The notes: generated by a model not told the origin, from the sequence alone. A DNA stretch of 64,000 nt from Brienomyrus brachyistius (GCF_023856365.1 NW_026042425.1:124001-188000), one strand, 5' to 3'; shown: positions 31,625 through 46,057, numbered from the stretch's first letter. Numbers and translations: made by a program.

Positions 31625-32274
31625 ATGGTCAGCCATTGGTCCAGGAGTCGAATTCCTGGTCACTCCTATTCACGAACTTTACACTATAAAACCTGGCACC
31701 TCAGAACAAAGCCAGGAGAGGAGAAACAGAAGGGAGGAGAAAACAAAAGACCATCAGCACGAAGAGAGGCAGAGAACATCAGCCCAAGAGAAGAGAAGCC
31801 CACAAGAAGCCCTCCTGAAGCCTATCAGTGAAGACCCAGCTGGACAGAGAACTGCAACCAAGCCCAAGCTTCACCAGGAGAGGGAATCAGAGGGGCTCCA
31901 CTCCAACAACCGCTGCAAACACCGCGCCTCCCTGAGTGCCATCACCCATCAGCTCATCAGCCTCCGCAACCAACTGCCAAGACCCCCCCCCCCCCACTCT
32001 GCAACCAAGTAAACAAACTTCCTTTCATTTATAACAACCTAAACTCCTATTCACCTGCTATATTACTTTAGGACAGTATTTCCACAAATTGCTTGCTTTG
32101 CAGAACAGTATTTTCCCTTTTAAGGTTACTCATTTTAAATCTGGTCATTGCATTTTCATGATTACATTGTTTGTGTCCACTCCGTTATTTCGTGTTTATT
32201 GTTTGTTAGGTGTAATGTCTGTCTTATGTTAGTTATAGGAATAAATGCATGTCTTTTACACAACTTCAGCCTCC
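31625..32274 (+). promoter_or_regulatory. LTR-like block, unit 2
   Basis: Copy of 8951-9600, TATAAAA at 31685-31691 and AATAAA at 32240-32245. Confidence 0.4.
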
Positions 32275-32484
32275 GTTCATTGAGTGCTCACAAGAATCCC
32301 TGCCTGTGCGATCTACGCTCTGAAACCTCAAATTCGCCTGAAATATCGCGAGACTCTCTCTCATTGGCCGTGAGGGGAGCTTCGCTACCGATCGTTTACA
32401 TTACCTGGTGACGCAGCTCGTTGGACAAGCCTTCTATTCTAACCCAGGTTATTACGTGATACTGGTTATTAATGAGTTCCATTT

Positions 32485-32967
32485 AAGTCACACATTAACA
32501 GACTCACGGTGTTTCGCAATTGAGTTTGAGCCGACCATTCAGCATAAAAATTGGTTAATAATCACAAGGCACAAGGTTTAAACTTATTCTGAGCACACAA
32601 TTTAAACTTTTTATGACCGAACGTGCAGTGAAGAAGCGCTACTGTCAACTGGTTGCAAAAGTCGCACTCATGGCAATCTGAAGGCATTTAAGCGGGATCA
32701 TATGGGCTTATTATAGTTATTTTTATTTCTATTATTAGTAGTTATATTATTTTGTTTTATTTTCGGTGATTTCATTGTAGTTCTTTCGTATTAAACTGCA
32801 GTAAACTTTAACCCTATGTCTGACGAGATTCTCAGATGTAGCGCTTTGTTTCCAGGTTCAATTCGGACGAGTGTCTCCGTTTCTATATATCCTGGGAGAG
32901 ATCTCTCTATTAGCGAACGGGAATACTTGTTATGAGGTTCTAACCTAAATTATGTTGCGCTTGGACA
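32485..32967. repeat. Segment X, unit 2
   Basis: Copy of 9811-10293. Confidence 0.9.
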
Positions 32968-33253
32968 TAAGACCGATAGCTTAGTTACCTATCAGGATCA
33001 TACTCGTATGTGTGTGCCTGCTTTAGACAAAGCAAGTTTAACACAACTTTGCGCTGTGAGCCAAGTGTGTGTCATTTAGAAATTGGGAGTCTCCTGTGCT
33101 TGAGACCCGCCGTGGTTAAGCACCATTTGCGACGAGATATAGTGCACTCACAATTTAAATCTGTCGCCGTAACGCGTGCGCCGTCTCGCTTCAGTAATTG
33201 TTTTAAGGGGTGATGACGAAGATGACGAATTTACTTTCCTGAAGAGGAGCAGG

Positions 33254-33352
33254 ATGGGTCACGCGTTCTGTAAGATTTGTCTCCCACGGGGAAGGAACGA
33301 TGTCAGTCGGCATGAAAAATCCAAGTCATTAGTGAATGACAGAGCCGCATGA
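33254..33352 (+). pseudogene. Zinc-finger remnant, unit 2
   Basis: Copy of 10580-10678. Confidence 0.4.
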
Positions 33353-33389
33353 GTGAACATGAAAAATTAATAGAAAATAAATGACAAAT

Positions 33390-33609
33390 GGTTATTTTAT
33401 ATTTTATATATTTTATATATTTATATTTATATTATATTTTATATAATTTATATTATTTTATATTTCCTGTCTTAAAATGTAAGGGATACTGGAGCCTGGT
33501 TGCGGTGGTGGGATGGCTCACGGCGGGTGCCGGAAAATTTCCTTTATTTTCAAATCCAAACCTTGACAGGTATGCTGCTGTTCCAAATCATGGGTGCATG
33601 TTACAAGTG
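33390..33609. other. Double junction: no LINE, then 3.4-kb deletion
   Basis: The AT-rich repeat ends in GGGATAC at 33489 and continues directly into TGGAGCCTGG. This is what an uninterrupted (pre-LINE) site would look like, or the product of recombination between the repeats at 10716-10815 and 13504-13600. At 33607-33609 a GTG shared by both sides joins the equivalent of 13720 to 17127. Confidence 0.8.
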
Positions 33610-33841
33610 TCCCCAAGATCAGGGTGCAGTTTACTCTGCAACTCCAATGGAGGGGGACGGGGTTGTCCGTCAAGTTCACCGAACAGAGTTGCGTCCAGTA
33701 CCACAGGGGGTTGTTATGTCAGGGGAAGATGTTCTGGTAATGTCTCCTGAGTCTGGGTTGCCCACAGGGGCAACAGAAATGGAATCGGATGAGGACTCTG
33801 TGATTTTACGGGGACAGGGCTGGTGGGAGGGGTCGCAATAG
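33610..33841 (+). pseudogene. Gypsy integrase end, further truncated
   Basis: Holds only the last part of the 16846-17358 remnant, from CPQDQGAVYS onward. It is fused by the 3.4-kb deletion to non-coding sequence. Open frames 33388-33750 and 33500-33841 cross that join and are artefacts of it. Confidence 0.7.
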
Positions 33842-34287
33842 AGCATCCACAAGTAGGCCTCGTATAATGGAGGAGGTTATGTCCCCCCCGAGGTGTAGAG
33901 ACCAGTTAAACGTTCGGTGAGGTCCACCACTGGTCATCATACCAACCCTTATAAGTTACCACGGTCAGTGAATGATCATTCGGTTGGGGAGGAAGACCAG
34001 TGGTTTGGGGATAGAATTCTTAGCTGTGATCGTTGGGTCATCAATTTCATTTTGGGGGATGGATTGTAGCCAGGCAATTATAGGCAGGTATAGGAACTGC
34101 AGTTCGGACTGGAGGCATAGCCGGGGCGAGATGGCTGTGCATGTTCCGATGGTAGGGCATATTGGCAAAGGAGCAGGCACGGGAAAGACAGGCAGGGTCC
34201 TGATAGATTTGGTGGAGCATCGGCGGGCATATTGAATTTGCAGTGTAGCAGCCTTTCTGTTTGCTTGTTTCAGGGGTGAACAATCTT

Positions 34288-34423
34288 ATCCGCAAAGGGC
34301 CGGTGTGTATGCAGGTTTTCGCTGCAACTCCCTAATTAGATTTCTAATTAGAGGACTGATTAGCTGAAGAGTCCTCATACCTGGTTTTGAAGAGCTGACC
34401 TAAAGGTTACCCCAAAAACCTGT
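34288..34423. mobile_element. MITE-like fragment, unit 2
   Basis: Copy of 17805-17940. Confidence 0.45.
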
Positions 34424-35022
34424 TTTTTTTTTGTTTGAATGGGGCAGTGAGTCATGGGGTAAACTACTGTTCTTTAGGGGTTTTCAAGGTGGAATTACGG
34501 GTCGATAATTTTAAGGATCAGGTTGTAAACCTCCCTGGTGTTGCTTTAATATGTTTTATCTGAGGTTGTATCGTGTATTATCAAGCCAGCCGGCTTAGTG
34601 GCCTCGGGAGCGGGGTTTAGTGGGAGCAGCTGGCTAGTTTTATTTTCTTTTTTGTTTGTGTCTTTTTCTTTGTTGTATGTATATTTTGGGTTCATTATTA
34701 GGCAGGCTGGGCCTTTTGGCACCTGTAGTCTGGGTGCTGGATTGCCCATAGGGGTCTTTTTTATTGCTGTGATTTGCTGTGTCATTCACTAGTGTGATTT
34801 GTGCTGGATGTGTTTTTAAGGTTGTGCTGTGGCGTGTACCTGAGCAAACTTTGGGCAACCTGTTCTCTTGTTGGCTTTATTGACAAAGGGTGGATTAGTC
34901 TAATTACGGCCTGCTACAAATAGCTGCATATAACGTATAAAAAAAATCACCTTATGGGTGCTCCGTAGGGTAGCAAGATCTTGAGTTTTTTTTACAGTAC
35001 TCGGGTACGTTTTAAAATTTTC

Positions 35023-35155
35023 GACCAATCAGCAAACATTATTCTGACAGCATAGCTGGGAAACCAATGAAAAGTGAGTGCAACGTTCTAGAACTTGACT
35101 TCGGGTTGACGCTCCCTATAAAAGAGCTGGGTACTGCTTCAAGGCGTTCAGTTGG
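35023..35155 (+). promoter_or_regulatory. Heat-shock-like promoter, unit 2
   Basis: Copy of 18540-18672, with TTCTAGAA at 35086-35093 and TATAAAA at 35117-35123. All elements are unchanged. Confidence 0.6.
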
Positions 35156-35215
35156 CGCTACCTCCTGATAGAGTAGCACTGTACGGCTCTTGTTCCGTAA
35201 AACAACATCAAAAGG

Positions 35216-36496
35216 ATGAAAAAAAAAACAATATTTAAAGAAGACGAAAAAAATCAATTTTTAAAGAAGACGAAAAAAACATCGTCTAAAAAAATAAGCC
35301 AAAAAAATAATATCCGAAGAAGGAAAAACATGCAAAGTAAAAAAAAACAAACAAAAATAAAAAACAATATCCAAAGAAGAAGGAAAAAAACATCCAAAGG
35401 GAGAAAAGAAGAACTGAAGGGCCAACGAGGTAGGAGGAAATACAAATTTCGTTTCAGCACCGTTGGAGTGCCAAGCCGTGAAAAGCATTTGGCCAGAAGA
35501 CAAGGTAAGTGTTGTATCTGTTATTTTAAAACAGCGCTTTTCAAAATGCTGCTTTATAATCGTTTGAGATCGTTAGCCAGTGTGACAGCTGAAGGCTTTT
35601 TGAGTTTACCAACATAAAGTTTTATTTCTGTATTAGGACATTGTCAGGAACAATGATGTGTTCATCGCTATGATGTGGTCAAAAAGCGATGCATTGAATC
35701 TTAGAAACATTTGTGATTTTTCAAACGATGCTTTTCCTTTTATTTAATCAGTAAAATTTCCATCGGTTTTATATAGTGCCCCTTGAAATATGTCTTTAGC
35801 TCATTTTCCGGGCATTTTACTAGAATGCATCCTGAGAAATACACAAGCTCTGCTGCATTTCCGTGCCTCGATGTTTAGTGCCGAGTATAATTGTTGCAGT
35901 TGCCTTTTATATATTCCATGAGACCTGTTGGTACCAAGAGAAGTGTGAGACTGTCAGGGTGAATTTATCATACAATCGCACGCATAAATACCTGAGGGTT
36001 GCCAGTCCTTTTGCGTTGTTACAGGAGGACTAGAGCTGACGAGTGTGTTTCTACACACTATCAAGGGCATTGTAGTACAGTTTTCTCAGGTGGGAGAATG
36101 CTGCCGATCTCCTATTTGACAATACAGCCCTTGATATATTAGAATATTACAGAACTAGAAGCCTTTTGCAAGGAAGAATGTGAGAAAATCCCAAGTACAA
36201 GAACTGAAAGCCTTTCAGCTGGCTATAAGAAGCGCTTGTAAGCTGTGATATCTGGCAGAGGAGGTGTTACTAAGTACTGATTACGTAGGGTGCCCAAACT
36301 TTTGCAGAGTGCCATAATAATGTTTTTATTTTGTAATTTTGTTCAATTTATGGCATAAAAAGTAACTATTCATCAATGTTTGCTGAAAATATTGTGTATT
36401 TTTCCCCCAGTTCCTAAAGAGACTGTATTAACTGATATTGTTGCTTTTGTAATTGAAAAGATGTTATTTGTCAAGGGGTGCCAAACCTTTGCATAA
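35216..36496 (+). CDS. Lys-rich ORF, unit 2
   Basis: Copy of 18733-20013. The single-exon frame is 35216-35617. The donor is at 35504/35505 and the acceptor ends at 36410. The frame across the predicted splice is also preserved here. Confidence 0.35.
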
Positions 36497-36670
36497 GACT
36501 GTACACAGTGTGTGTATGTGTTTATGTGAGTGTGTGTCTGTGTGTGTGTGTGTATATATATATATGTGTGTGTGTGTATATATTTCTGTATATGCATGTG
36601 TATATATATATTTATATATAGTTCACACACATTCAAACTTATTTGAATACACATTCAAAATTATTTTTAT

Positions 36671-37561
36671 TATTATTATTTTCGTTTTTTTTTTTTTTTG
36701 TGTTTTAAAATTTTTTATTTTTGCAATGGAAATAAAAATAAAGCAGTCCTCCGTAGAGGAGGGGTGGTGGAGGGAATATATATATATATATACATATATA
36801 TAAAATAATTGTCACACAACTGGGGTGACATGCCTTTCCTGCTCACCCAATTTTAGTGCACTTTAGTTATGCATAATGACCTTCTAGTCTCGATACACCC
36901 ATATATATATATGTATATATATATATAGTTTTTTTGTTTTTTTTTTTGCAATAGACAATAAAAATAACGCAGTTCTCCATAAAGGAGGGATGGTGGATGG
37001 AATATATATATACATATATATAAAATAATTGTCACACAACCTGGGTGACATGCCTTGCCTGCTCACCCAGTTTTAGTGCACCTTAGTTATTCATAATGAC
37101 CATCTAGTCTCGATACACCCATAAATATATATGTATATATATATAGTTTTTTTTGTTTTTTTTTTTGCAATAGACAATAAAAATAACGCAGTTCTCCATA
37201 AAGGAGGGATGGTGGATGGAATATATATATACATATATATAAAATAATTGTCACACAACTTGGGTGACATGCCTTGCCTGCTCACCCAATTTTAGTGCAA
37301 CTTAGTTATCCATAATGACCAACTAGTCTCGATACACCCATATATATATATATATGTACATATATATATAGTTTTTTTATTAGCAATAGAAAAGAAAAAT
37401 AACGCAGTTCTCCGTAAAGGAGGGATGGTGGATGGAATATATATATATATATATACATTTATATAAAATAATTGTCACACAACCTGGGTGACATGCCTTG
37501 CCTGCTCACCCAATTTTAGTGCACCTTAGTTATCCATACTGACCATCTAGTCTCGACACAC

Positions 37562-37610
<49 letters not shown>

Positions 37611-37912
37611 GATATTTTTTCTTTTTCTTGTGTTTTTTTTTCGCAATGGATATTAAAAATAAAGCAGTCCTCCGTAAAGGAGGGGTGGTGGAGGGAATAT
37701 ATATATACATATATATATAAAATAATTGTCACACAACCTGGGTGACATGCCTTGCCTGCTCACCCAATTTTAGTGCAACTTAGTTATCCATAATGACCAA
37801 CTAGTCTCGATACACCCATATATATATATATATATGTACATATATATAGTTTTTTTATTAGCAATAGAAAAGAAAAATAACGCAGTTCTCCGTAAAGGAG
37901 GGATGGTGGATG

Positions 37913-37980
<68 letters not shown>

Positions 37981-38085
37981 TTATATAAAATAATTGTCAC
38001 ACAACCTGGGTGACATGCCTTGCCTGCTCACCCAATTTTAGTGCACTTTAGTTATCCATACTGACCATCTAGTCTCGACACACCC

Positions 38086-38120
<35 letters not shown>

Positions 38121-38540
38121 GATATTTTTTCTTTTTCTTGTGTTTTTTTTTCGCAATGGATATTAAAAATAAAGCAGTCCTCCGTAAAGGAGGGATGGTG
38201 GATGGAATATATATATAAAATAATTGTCACACAACCGGGGTGACATGCCTTGCCTGCTCACCCAATTTTAGTGCACCTTAGTTATTCATAATGACCATCT
38301 AGTCTCGATACACCCATAAATATATATGTATATATATATAGTTTTTTTATTAGCAATAGAAAAGAAAAATAACGCAGTTCTCCGTAAAGGAGGGATGGTG
38401 GATGGAATATATATATATATATATACATTTATATAAAATAATTGTCACACAACCTGGGTGACATGCCTTGCCTGCTCACCCAATTTTAGTGCACTTTAGT
38501 TATCCATAATGACCATCTAGTCTCGATACACCCATGAATA

Positions 38541-38601
<61 letters not shown>

Positions 38602-38788
38602 TTTCTGTTTTTTTTTTGCAATAGACAATAAAAATAACGCAGTTCTCCGTAAAGGAGGGATGGTGGATGGAATATGTATATGCATATATATAAAATAATT
38701 GTCACACAACCTGGGTGACATGCCTTGCCTGCTCACCCAATTTTAGTGCACCTCAGTTATCCATACTGACCATCTAGTCTCGACACAC

Positions 38789-38835
<47 letters not shown>

Positions 38836-39781
38836 GATATTTTTTCTTTTTCTTGTGTTTTTTTTTCGCAATGGATATTAAAAATAAAGCAGTCCTCCGT
38901 AAAGGAGGGGTGGTGGAGGGAATATATATATACATTTATATAAAATAATTGTCACACAACTGGGGAGACATGCCTTGCCTGCTCACCCAATTTTAGTGCA
39001 CCTTAGTTATCCATAATGACCAACTAGTCTCGATACACCCATAAATATATATATATATATGTACATATATATAGTTTTTTTATTAGCAATAGAAAAGAAA
39101 AATAACGCAGTTCTCCGTAAAGGAGGGATGGTGGATGGAATATATACATACATATATATAAAATAATTGTCACACAACCTGGGTGACATGCCTTGCCTGC
39201 TCACCCAATTTTAGTGCAACTTAGTTATCCATAATGACCAACTAGTCTCGATACACCCATAAATATATATGTATATATATAGTTTTTTTTTTTTCGCAAT
39301 GGACAATAAAAATAACGCAATTCTCCGTAAAGGAGGGATGGTGGATGGAATATATATATAAAATAATTGTCACACAACCGGGGTGACATGCCTTGCCTGC
39401 TCACCCAATTTTAGTGCACCTTAGTTATTCATAATGACCATCTAGTCTCGATACACCCATAAATATATATGTATATATATTTATTGTTTTTTTTTTTTTT
39501 TTTTTTTGCAATAGACAATAAAAATAGCGCAGTTCTCCATAAAGGAGGGATGGTGGATGGAATATATATATACATATATATAAAATAATTGTCACACAAC
39601 CTGGGTGACATGCCTTGCCTGCTCACCCAATTTTAGTGCAACTTAGTTATCCATAATGACCAACTAGTCTCGATACACCCATATATATATATATATATAT
39701 ATATGTACATATATATAGTTTTTTTATTAGCAATAGAAAAGAAAAATAACACAGTTCTCCGTAAAGGAGGGATGGTGGATG

Positions 39782-39833
<52 letters not shown>

Positions 39834-40027
39834 TTATATAAAATAATTGTCACACAACCGGGGTGACATGCCTTGCCTGCTCACCCAATTTTAGTGCACC
39901 TTAGTTATTCATAATGACCATCTAGTCTCGATACACCCATAAATATATATGTATATATATATAGTTTTTTTATTAGCAATAAAAAAGAAAAATAACGCAG
40001 TTCTCCGTAAAGGAGGGATGGTGGATG

Positions 40028-40091
<64 letters not shown>

Positions 40092-40203
40092 TTATATAAA
40101 ATAATTGTCACACAACCTGGGTGACATGCCTTGCCTGCTCACCCAATTTTAGTGCACTTTAGTTATCCAGAATGACCATCTAGTCTCGATACACCCATGA
40201 ATA

Positions 40204-40251
<48 letters not shown>

Positions 40252-40443
40252 TAGTTTTTCTGTTTTTTTTTTGCAATAGACAATAAAAATAACGCAGTTC
40301 TCCATAAAGGAGGGATGGTGGATGGAATATGTATATGCATATATATAAAATAATTGTCACACAACCTGGGTGACATGCCTTGCCTGCTCACCCAATTTTA
40401 GTGCACCTTAGTTATCCATACTGACCATCTAGTCTCGATACAC

Positions 40444-40500
<57 letters not shown>

Positions 40501-40708
40501 TATATATAGTTTTTTTATTAGCAATAGAAAAGAAAAATAACGCAGTTCTCCGTAAAGGAGGGATGGTGGATGGAATATATATATATATATATACATTTAT
40601 ATAAAATAATTGTCACACAACCTGGGTGACATGCCTTGCCTGCTCACCCAGTTTTAGTGCACCTTAGTTATCCATAATGACCATCTAGTCTCGATACACC
40701 CATAAATA

Positions 40709-40740
<32 letters not shown>

Positions 40741-40949
40741 GTTTTTTTATTTTTTTCGTAATGGACAATAAAAATAACGCAGTTCTCTGTAAAGGAGGGA
40801 TGGTGGATGGAATATATATATACATATATACATTTATATAAAATAATTGTCACACAACCTGGGTGACATGCCTTGCCTGCTCACCCAGTTTTAGTGCACC
40901 TTAGTTATCCATACTGACCATCTAGTCTCGATACACCCATAAATATATA
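36671..40949. repeat. Satellite array, 18 monomers
   Basis: Same monomer as in 20191-22320. The CTAGTCTCGA(T/C)ACACCCA box was counted 18 times, exactly double the nine in unit 1. The first three monomers and the last ones match those of unit 1 in order, while inner monomers are repeated and shuffled, for example the variant with GACACACCCA appears three times instead of once. Confidence 0.95.
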
Positions 40950-42118
40950 TACTGAACAAAAATATAAACGCAACACTCTTGTTTCTGCTCCCATTTTTCA
41001 TGAGATGGACTTAAAGACCTACAATTCATTCCAGATACACAATATTACCATTTCTCTCAAACATTTCTCACAAATCAGTCTAAATGTGTGATAGTGAGCA
41101 CTTCTGCTTTGCTGAGATAATCCATCCCACCTCACAGGTGTGCCACATCAAGATGCTGATCTGACATCATGGGTAGTGCACAGGTGTACCTTATACTGCC
41201 CACAATAAATGGCCACCCTGGAATGTGCAGTTTTTTGCTTTATTGGGGGTCTGGGGACTCAGAACCGGTCAGTATCTGGTGTGACCACCATTTGCCTCAT
41301 ACAATGCAACACATCTTCTTCGCATAGAGTTTATCAGATTGTCAATTGTGGCCTGTGGAATGTTGGTCCACTCCTCTTCAATGGCTGTGCGAAGTTGTTG
41401 GATATTAGTGGGAACTGGTACACGCTGTCGTATACGCCGGTCAAGCACATCCCAAACATGCTCAACGGGTGACATGTCCGGTGAGTATGCTGGCCATGCA
41501 AGAACTGGGACATTTTCAGCTTCCAAGAACTGTGTACAGATCCTTGCAACATGGGGCCGTGCATCATCTGTCTGAGTGGCTGGTCTCAGACGATCTTGGA
41601 GGTGAACCTGCTGGATGTGGAGGTCCTGGGCTGGTGTGGTTACACGTGGTCTGCGGTTGTGAGGCCGGTTGGATGTACTGCCATATTCTCTGAAACGCCT
41701 TTGGAGACGGCTTATGGTTGAGAAATGAACATTCAATGCACGAGCAACAGATCTGGTTGACATTCCTGCTGTCAGCATGCCAATTGCACGCTCCCTCAAT
41801 GCTTGTGGCATCTGTGGCATTTTGCTGTGAGACAAAACTGCACATTCCAGGGTGGCCTTTTATTGTGGGCAGTATAAGGTACACCTGTGCACTACCCATG
41901 ATGTCAGATCAGCATCTTGATGTGGCACACCTGTGAGGTGGGATGGATTATCTCAGCAAAGCAGAAGTGCTCACTATCACACATTTAGACTGATTTGTGA
42001 GAAATGTTTGAGAGAAATGGTAATATTGTGTATCTGGAATGAATTGTAGATCTTTAAGTCCATCTCATGAAAAATGGGAGCAAAAACAAAAGTGTTGCGT
42101 TTATATTTTTGTTCAGTG
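40950..42118 (-). mobile_element. Tc1-type transposon, second complete copy
   Basis: Same length (1169 bp), orientation and satellite context as 22321-23489. It is the same insertion carried along by duplication, not a new one. Confidence 0.95.
41269..41835 (-). pseudogene. Tc1 transposase, internally deleted, second copy
   Basis: Identical as read to 22640-23206, with the first catalytic aspartate region missing. Confidence 0.85.
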
Positions 42119-43448
42119 TATGTATATGTATACATATAGTTTTTTTTTGTGTTTGTGAAAACGGGTCTTTAATCGGGGAAACGGAGCGGGTAGAGCAGGA
42201 CGGAACGCAGGCATTGACAAACTACAATGACGGACAGGGCAAACAGGTAAGACCAGGACTTAAAATAGGTCATGACTAATCAAAGTAATCGGGCAAAGCA
42301 GGAGACGATCAGGGAAGCACACGTGGGTAATCAGGGGGCGTGGCACACACGAGGAGCGGACAAGCCGGGCATATATGTATATCTATATAAAACCTCATTA
42401 ATGAGGGACAGGGAACAGAACGGACAGACAGAACTGGCACAGGGGAAGGAGCCAGGACAAGACTTGACATAAGACAGGAAAGGCAGAGAAACAGATCAGA
42501 AAGGGGGACACGGAGGGAACAGGCAGGACAAAAGGACCGGGAGTGAACGAAGGGAACATCGGGGAAAGAGGAGCAGAAGCCAGAGGGACGAGGGACAAAG
42601 AGAGGAGGGACAGAGACAGGAGGAACAAAGCGAGGGGGAGCAGAGGCAGGAGGGACAAAGACGGGAGGCCAGGGAGAGAAGGAGGGGGAACCAAGAGGAG
42701 CCCGAGGGAGACCCAGCGGGCGACGGGAGGCAGCCGGAAGGGCTGCAGGCGGCCGGGAGGCCGGAGCCGGAGGGGCCGAGGAGACGGGGTGAGGGACAGA
42801 CGCAGGGACGAAGGAGGGAGTCGGAGGGGAGACCAGGGAAGGGGACGAAGGAGCTGGAAGGGACCCTGGCGAGGGCAAGGAGAGAGGGGGAGCCGCAGCA
42901 GACGGCGACGTCCTCCGACACGCCAGAGCGGGAGGACCAGCAGGCGAATGAGGAGCCGCCGTCGGGGGGCCCGCAGGCAACCGATAAGACGCCGGAGGAG
43001 GGACCGAGGCAGGGCGACGAGGCCGCGGAGGGGGACCCGCAGACGACAGCCGACCCGGAGGGCCAGGACCCGCAGGTGCCGACCAAGCCCTAGCGCCGGC
43101 GAGGGAGGGCGAGCCAGGGGGCTGGGCGGGTGGGACCCCAGCCGTGCGTCTGTGTCCTCTCCCCTTATGGGACACAGACATAAGGACCTGCGGCCGGGGT
43201 CGGGCTCGTCGGGGTGAGGGTACCAGAGTCACAGGGGGAGAAGGGACTGGAGTGGGGCCAGGGACTGGAGCTGCAGGCTGCAGAGGGGGCGCCTGCCCGG
43301 GAGCTGCAGGCAGGGAAAGCGCCTCGGACGTGGGCGCGGTAGCTGCAGGCAGCGGAGACGGCTGCTCGGGCTCTGGGGCCGCAGGGGGCACTTATTTTAT
43401 TATATAAAATAAGTGTCACACAACCGGGGTGACATGCCTTGCCTGCTT
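42119..43448 (-). mobile_element. GC-rich element, unit 3
   Basis: Copy of 842-2170 with one extra T in the left poly-T edge. The 360-codon minus frame is at 42309-43391. Confidence 0.5.
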
Positions 43449-43457
43449 GTGGGATGA

Positions 43458-43880
43458 GGAAGACTCAGGGACTGGAAATGGGATTAAAACTGAAGATGTG
43501 CTCATTCCTTTGTGTATTTACAAATTTTCCTTCCGTCAGACATGAGGAGTTTGCTGCTATATTTGGCACTAATAGAGATTCTGATGCTGCTATTTTTATT
43601 GTCTATTAGTTTGTTATTATTTACAAGTTCTGTTGTGTTTTTGCATTTTTCTCTTCTGGTTAATTAACTGCTGTCTGTTTGCTGTGAAGTATGAGTGTGG
43701 TGAGTAAGACTCAGGGACTGGAAGTGGGATTACAACTAAAGATAACATGCTTATTCCTTTTTGTATTGTTTACAAATTTCCTTCCGTCAAACATGAGGAG
43801 TTTGCTGCTATATTGTGCACTAACAGAGATTCTGATGCTGCTATTTTTATTGTTTATAAATGTGTTATTGTTTCCAAGTT
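43458..43880. repeat. Tandem duplication, unit 3
   Basis: Copy of 2180-2602. Confidence 0.75.
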
Positions 43881-44095
43881 GAGTATTCAATAAATGCTAA
43901 ATTGAGAAATTTTGTGTATCGTTTGTTATTATTAGTGTGATATTTTACCATGCAAATAGAGGGGAAAACGTCCAATTATCGGCCAAAAAAAATCTGCAGC
44001 ATATATCGGCCATCGCCTGACCCTTGACTTGAAAAACCCATATCGGTCGACCTCTAGTAACAGTACATTCTGTCCAATTCATCCATCGAGTTAAG

Positions 44096-44395
44096 TCACA
44101 CACCCACTTGAGGGGGCACTCCGGCAGACGTGAGGATGGGGATGTTCTTTCCGCTATAACATCCACTGCAGAAGTACATCTCGCTCCTGTTCACAGGGCT
44201 TACTTCAATGATGAAGCAGGGCTGGTTGTCTGGACAAGAAGTTGTCCTGCTGCTGGGTCTCGGTGCCGTTTTTCCACCTAAGCTTGAAGGTGGAAATGTG
44301 TTCCAACTTGGTCCCTGGGACTGCAGCATAGCCAAACATCGCGAGCAGCGTCGGCCACACCCACCACCAGAACCATCACACCGTCCTATACACAT
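44096..44395 (-). pseudogene. Cys-rich fragment, unit 3
   Basis: Copy of 2818-3117. Confidence 0.3.
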
Positions 44396-45358
44396 AAAGA
44401 AGAACTAAAACATAGAGTGTTGTGACAATCTATGCGTTAATGTTTGGCAGCATAGGTGATTCATTAAAATTATACCGAAGAATGGAAAATGTGATATTTA
44501 GAATATTTTTTGCCATTTAGTAGCTAATTTAAGCACTTACCCAATGCCTCAATTTGTTTTAGGTCAGTAATGTCTGAGCCAAAAGAATGAATGTATGAAT
44601 TTAATACAATTCACCCACTCCCACCCACACACAAATCTGAAATTCAATTTAAGACACTTCTTAAACATTAGTGCATTAACAAAAAAGGAAAATCTTAAGA
44701 GATTCAGTAGGATTTTCTATGTTAGACTTAAGCTAATAGTTCAATAGTTTTTACATATTTCAATATACCAATTTGACTTTAATGTTGAAACAGATGCTAA
44801 AACATGGAATAATTTCATAACTAGAGAAACATGTTATTCACAAACACTAGCAAAGGTAGCTTATAGTTAAGCTTACTTAAGTCAGCAAGTCAGGCTACAG
44901 TGTGTAAGAATAGTCGTAAACGATAATTTGTCTCAGTCTTACATGACAGAATAAGTAAACAGAAAATATAAAATGGCTGAAACAGCGTCATTAACGCCAG
45001 CTACAGTAGAGGCGCAGAAAAGGTGTCATGACTGAAGTATTCCCAAACTCTGGAAGACCGTATGCGAGCCTTTTTTGCCGCGTGTTTCTCCAGAGGCTCC
45101 GGAGCTCCGCTGGTTGACACAGCCATGTTGGTTCATGTGCAGGGGGACGAGCGGCAAATTTCTTTTTTGCAGGGTGGTAGGTGATGTCTCATTAATATTT
45201 ATTAATTTACTTACAAAATGGTGCGGCACTGCATCCAAGCCTGCGGCACTCAGAGTCACAAATACAGTGGAAACCATTTGTAGTAATTACGTCTGTCTGG
45301 CTGATTTCCAACTAATTGATATTTGTATATTTATTACATGAATATAAGGTAATATAAG

Positions 45359-45823
45359 GTAATAGAAGAGGTATTTAATGGTTTTCCATCTGAGGAATTT
45401 GCAAAAAACTGCAGTGCATGATGGGTCGGACCTAAAGGCTGCCTTAACGTCCTCATCTGTATGACGACATACATCAAGACTAGGAAGGTGCATAATGTTC
45501 ATGTCTGGTTGCGTTTGTTGGTCCAGAAAGTAATTCAATTTCGCCATGTAGGTTACGTTCTTAAAAACTGCTTGGATATAGCCCGATTATATGCTGTGGG
45601 CCTTTTAATTTCTTTGTTTACCAGGTAGGCTACCTTCTTTAAACTGCGTTTTGTTAGACTACATATTTAGGGAGGTCTTTATAAATTTATAGTAGTCTTC
45701 ATAAATATGTACATAGTTTAGCCTAACCCAGCCACTTAAGGGAGAAAGCCAGCTCAACTAGGTGTCGGTCCCAAGCCCGGATTAATGGGGAGGGTTGGCG
45801 TCAAGAAATAAAGAGACTGTATC
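45359..45823. repeat. Dispersed repeat R, unit 3
   Basis: Copy of 4081-4545. Confidence 0.6.
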
Positions 45824-46057
45824 TTCACTGCATGACTGATGTCAAAATGTGTGAAATATGTGGTTGTATTAATAAATGCATTAAAGTAGGTTAATGATTC
45901 TGTGCTGTCTAAATTGTATAGAAAATTTCTACGTATAGCCAAACAAATCTCCTCCTGTTTGAAAAGGCATAGAAAAAGCAATTTAGCCACTAAAACTTTA
46001 CAGTTTTTGTGAGGGACAGTCGAATTCTCTCGTTTCTCTCGTCAAGTTCTTTTGTGA

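Larger units (their letters stand above)
23490..40949. repeat. Segmental duplication unit 2
   Basis: Matches unit 1 at +22648 up to about 26570, then at +22674 to 33489. It then jumps: 33490-33609 matches 12538-12657 (and 13601-13720), and from 33610 it matches unit 1 at +16483. It lacks the LINE, most of the 1.07-kb repeats, the tRNA-like sequence, the SINE and the 5' part of the gypsy remnant. The satellite array at its end has twice as many monomers as unit 1. Confidence 0.9.

Noticed and set aside
33388..33841. Two overlapping frames of 120 and 113 codons
   Set aside because: They exist only because a deletion fused unrelated sequence to the gypsy integrase end.
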